DNA from: Pseudoalteromonas phenolica
GTDB taxonomy: Bacteria > Pseudomonadota > Gammaproteobacteria > Enterobacterales > Alteromonadaceae
Reading direction: 5' to 3'
Assembly (NCBI RefSeq): GCF_005886345.1
Contig: NZ_PNEC01000021.1
Coordinates: 186,001-250,000 of the forward strand
Length of the DNA stretch: 64,000 bases
This document shows positions 62,979-64,000 of this stretch, piece after piece (the first letter of the stretch is position 1; every line of letters begins with the position of its first letter). Below the pieces are notes generated by a model. It was not told the origin of the DNA and ran no database searches. It saw only the letters and a list, made by a program, of their open reading frames with translations. A program made the position numbers and the translations under genes.

Positions 62979-63953
62979 TTAAGCGAAGTTTGCCGACCAC
63001 TGAGCCAGAATATTTTGGTAAGGCTTTATAAAATACTCTTCAGCAAACTTACCTTGCTCTTTAGCTAAGCGACTACGCTCTTCACGGTCATAGATGATTT
63101 GTGTCAGCGAGTGATCAAGGTTTTTTAAGTTTGGTTTATATACTTTACCCGCAAGCGCATTGGCGTTATAAATCTCTGGGCGATAGATCTTTTGGAACGT
63201 CTCCATCGTGCTAATGGTGCTTATAAGCTCTAGGTTACTATAGTCGTTTAATAAGTCACCAAAGAAGTAAAATGCAAAAGGCGCAACACTGTTTGGCGGC
63301 ATAAAATAACGCACTTGCAAGCCCATCTTTTGGAAATATTGCTCTGTCAGTGACGACTCATTCGGTAAATATTCAAAACCTAGAACTGGATGCTGGTTTT
63401 CTGTTCGACGATAGGTTTTGTTATCTGATACTGATAAACAGATCACTGGTGGCTTTTTAAAGTTGTTTTTATAAGTCTGTGAATTTACAAAATACTGGAA
63501 TAACTTACCGTGCAGATCGCCAAAGTCTTCAGGAATACTAAATTTCGACTTATCTTTATTGTGCTCTAAAAGCAGCACGCTAAAGTCGTAATCACGAACA
63601 TATGACGAAAAGTTGTTGCCCACTATGCCTTCAATGCGCTCATTTGTTTGCTTATCTAAAATGTAGGTTTTCAGCACCTCAATCGACGGGAATGCTTCTT
63701 CACTACACGTAATATCCATATCTACTGACACAATTTCTAACTCAACAGCATAACGGTCAGCATTGGGATTATCCCAATGGGCTAGTGCATTAAAGCGGCT
63801 GTCGATCATGGTTAAGGCATTACGTAAGTTTGACTGACGACTTTCTCCACGGGCTAAGTTTGCAAAGTTAGTGGTGATACGTGTGTTTGTTGACGGCTTG
63901 TAATGTTCGTCCAGGCGCTGCGTTTTAATGCTGAAGTTAAAATCGTGACTCAT
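62979..63953 (-). CDS. mesX: MesX (DUF1852), partner of MesD
   Basis: A 324-residue protein of DUF1852, beginning MSHDFNFSIKTQRLDEHYKP and containing TRITTNFANLARGESRQSNL and PPNSVAPFAFYFFGDLLNDY, hallmarks of the family. No signal peptide or membrane segment. Required together with MesD for methionine synthesis in bacteria studied; the chemistry is unknown. Eighty bases upstream of mesD, with only a short spacer and no terminator, so both are one operon. The promoter region is cut by the window edge. Confidence 0.88.
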   Translation of the reverse strand: MSHDFNFSIKTQRLDEHYKPSTNTRITTNFANLARGESRQSNLRNALTMIDSRFNALAHWDNPNADRYAVELEIVSVDMDITCSEEAFPSIEVLKTYILDKQTNERIEGIVGNNFSSYVRDYDFSVLLLEHNKDKSKFSIPEDFGDLHGKLFQYFVNSQTYKNNFKKPPVICLSVSDNKTYRRTENQHPVLGFEYLPNESSLTEQYFQKMGLQVRYFMPPNSVAPFAFYFFGDLLNDYSNLELISTISTMETFQKIYRPEIYNANALAGKVYKPNLKNLDHSLTQIIYDREERSRLAKEQGKFAEEYFIKPYQNILAQWSANFA

Positions 63954-64000
63954 GTACTTTGTACCCTTTTTTAATGAGATAAATAGTAAATTGCTGCTCC

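Overview
The window looks like the chromosome of a marine gammaproteobacterium of the Alteromonadales, most probably Pseudoalteromonas or a close relative. The reasons are the gene order pdxB-asd-fimV-truA-accD-folC-dedD-cvpA-purF, a very long acidic FimV, the 283-residue type of ThyA, the MesD/MesX methionine synthase pair, and moderately low GC with AT-rich spacers. This assignment is inference from gene content; no taxonomic marker was compared.

Positions 1-12000 (all minus strand) are an accessory phage-tail locus running off the left edge. Read in transcription order from the right it has a small HTH regulator, a Q-like candidate antiterminator, a GH24 endolysin, a three-TM holin and a small TM/coiled-coil protein. 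Baseplate and fibre genes follow directly, and no terminase, portal, capsid or integrase is seen. This fits a tailocin (R-type, P2-like contractile particle), although a prophage continuing to the left cannot be excluded. The unusual part is that baseplate proteins J and I occur three times. Two of the copies head parallel cassettes of the form J - I - collar fibre - extra gene - coiled-coil fibre - ~120-residue partner. The third copy has a different type of I protein. A terminator-like hairpin lies inside the series.

Positions 12000-25900 hold housekeeping and small accessory operons. On the plus strand are an EamA transporter, ettA, a PilZ protein, a DUF350/DUF1190/glutathionylspermidine-synthase-like set, ygfZ and slyD. 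A 141-bp MITE-like element with perfect 11-bp inverted ends follows. Next come envelope proteins on the minus strand, then a crotonase, lrgAB and an MscS channel on the plus strand. A small minus-strand operon follows, made of an XRE regulator, a membrane protein and a 54-residue peptide with a possible double-glycine leader.

Positions 25900-31500 carry cysS, ppiB, lpxH, a frameshifted DUF218 gene, a small lipoprotein, miaE and a Yip1-like protein. Positions 31500-46000 are the long conserved minus-strand block purF to pdxB, including a 1959-residue FimV with two families of internal repeats. Positions 46000-53500 carry fadE behind a FadR-type operator, a MerC-domain protein, a histidine-rich TonB receptor behind a possible Zur box, and an ABC transporter.

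Positions 53500-64000 hold tRNA-Arg(CCT), three tandem FlgO-type lipoproteins, thyA-lgt-TauE/SafE-ptsP-rppH, an AT-rich spacer with several DnaA-box-like sites, and the folate-independent methionine synthase pair mesX-mesD. Functions are assigned from motifs, lengths and synteny read by eye; no database search was run.
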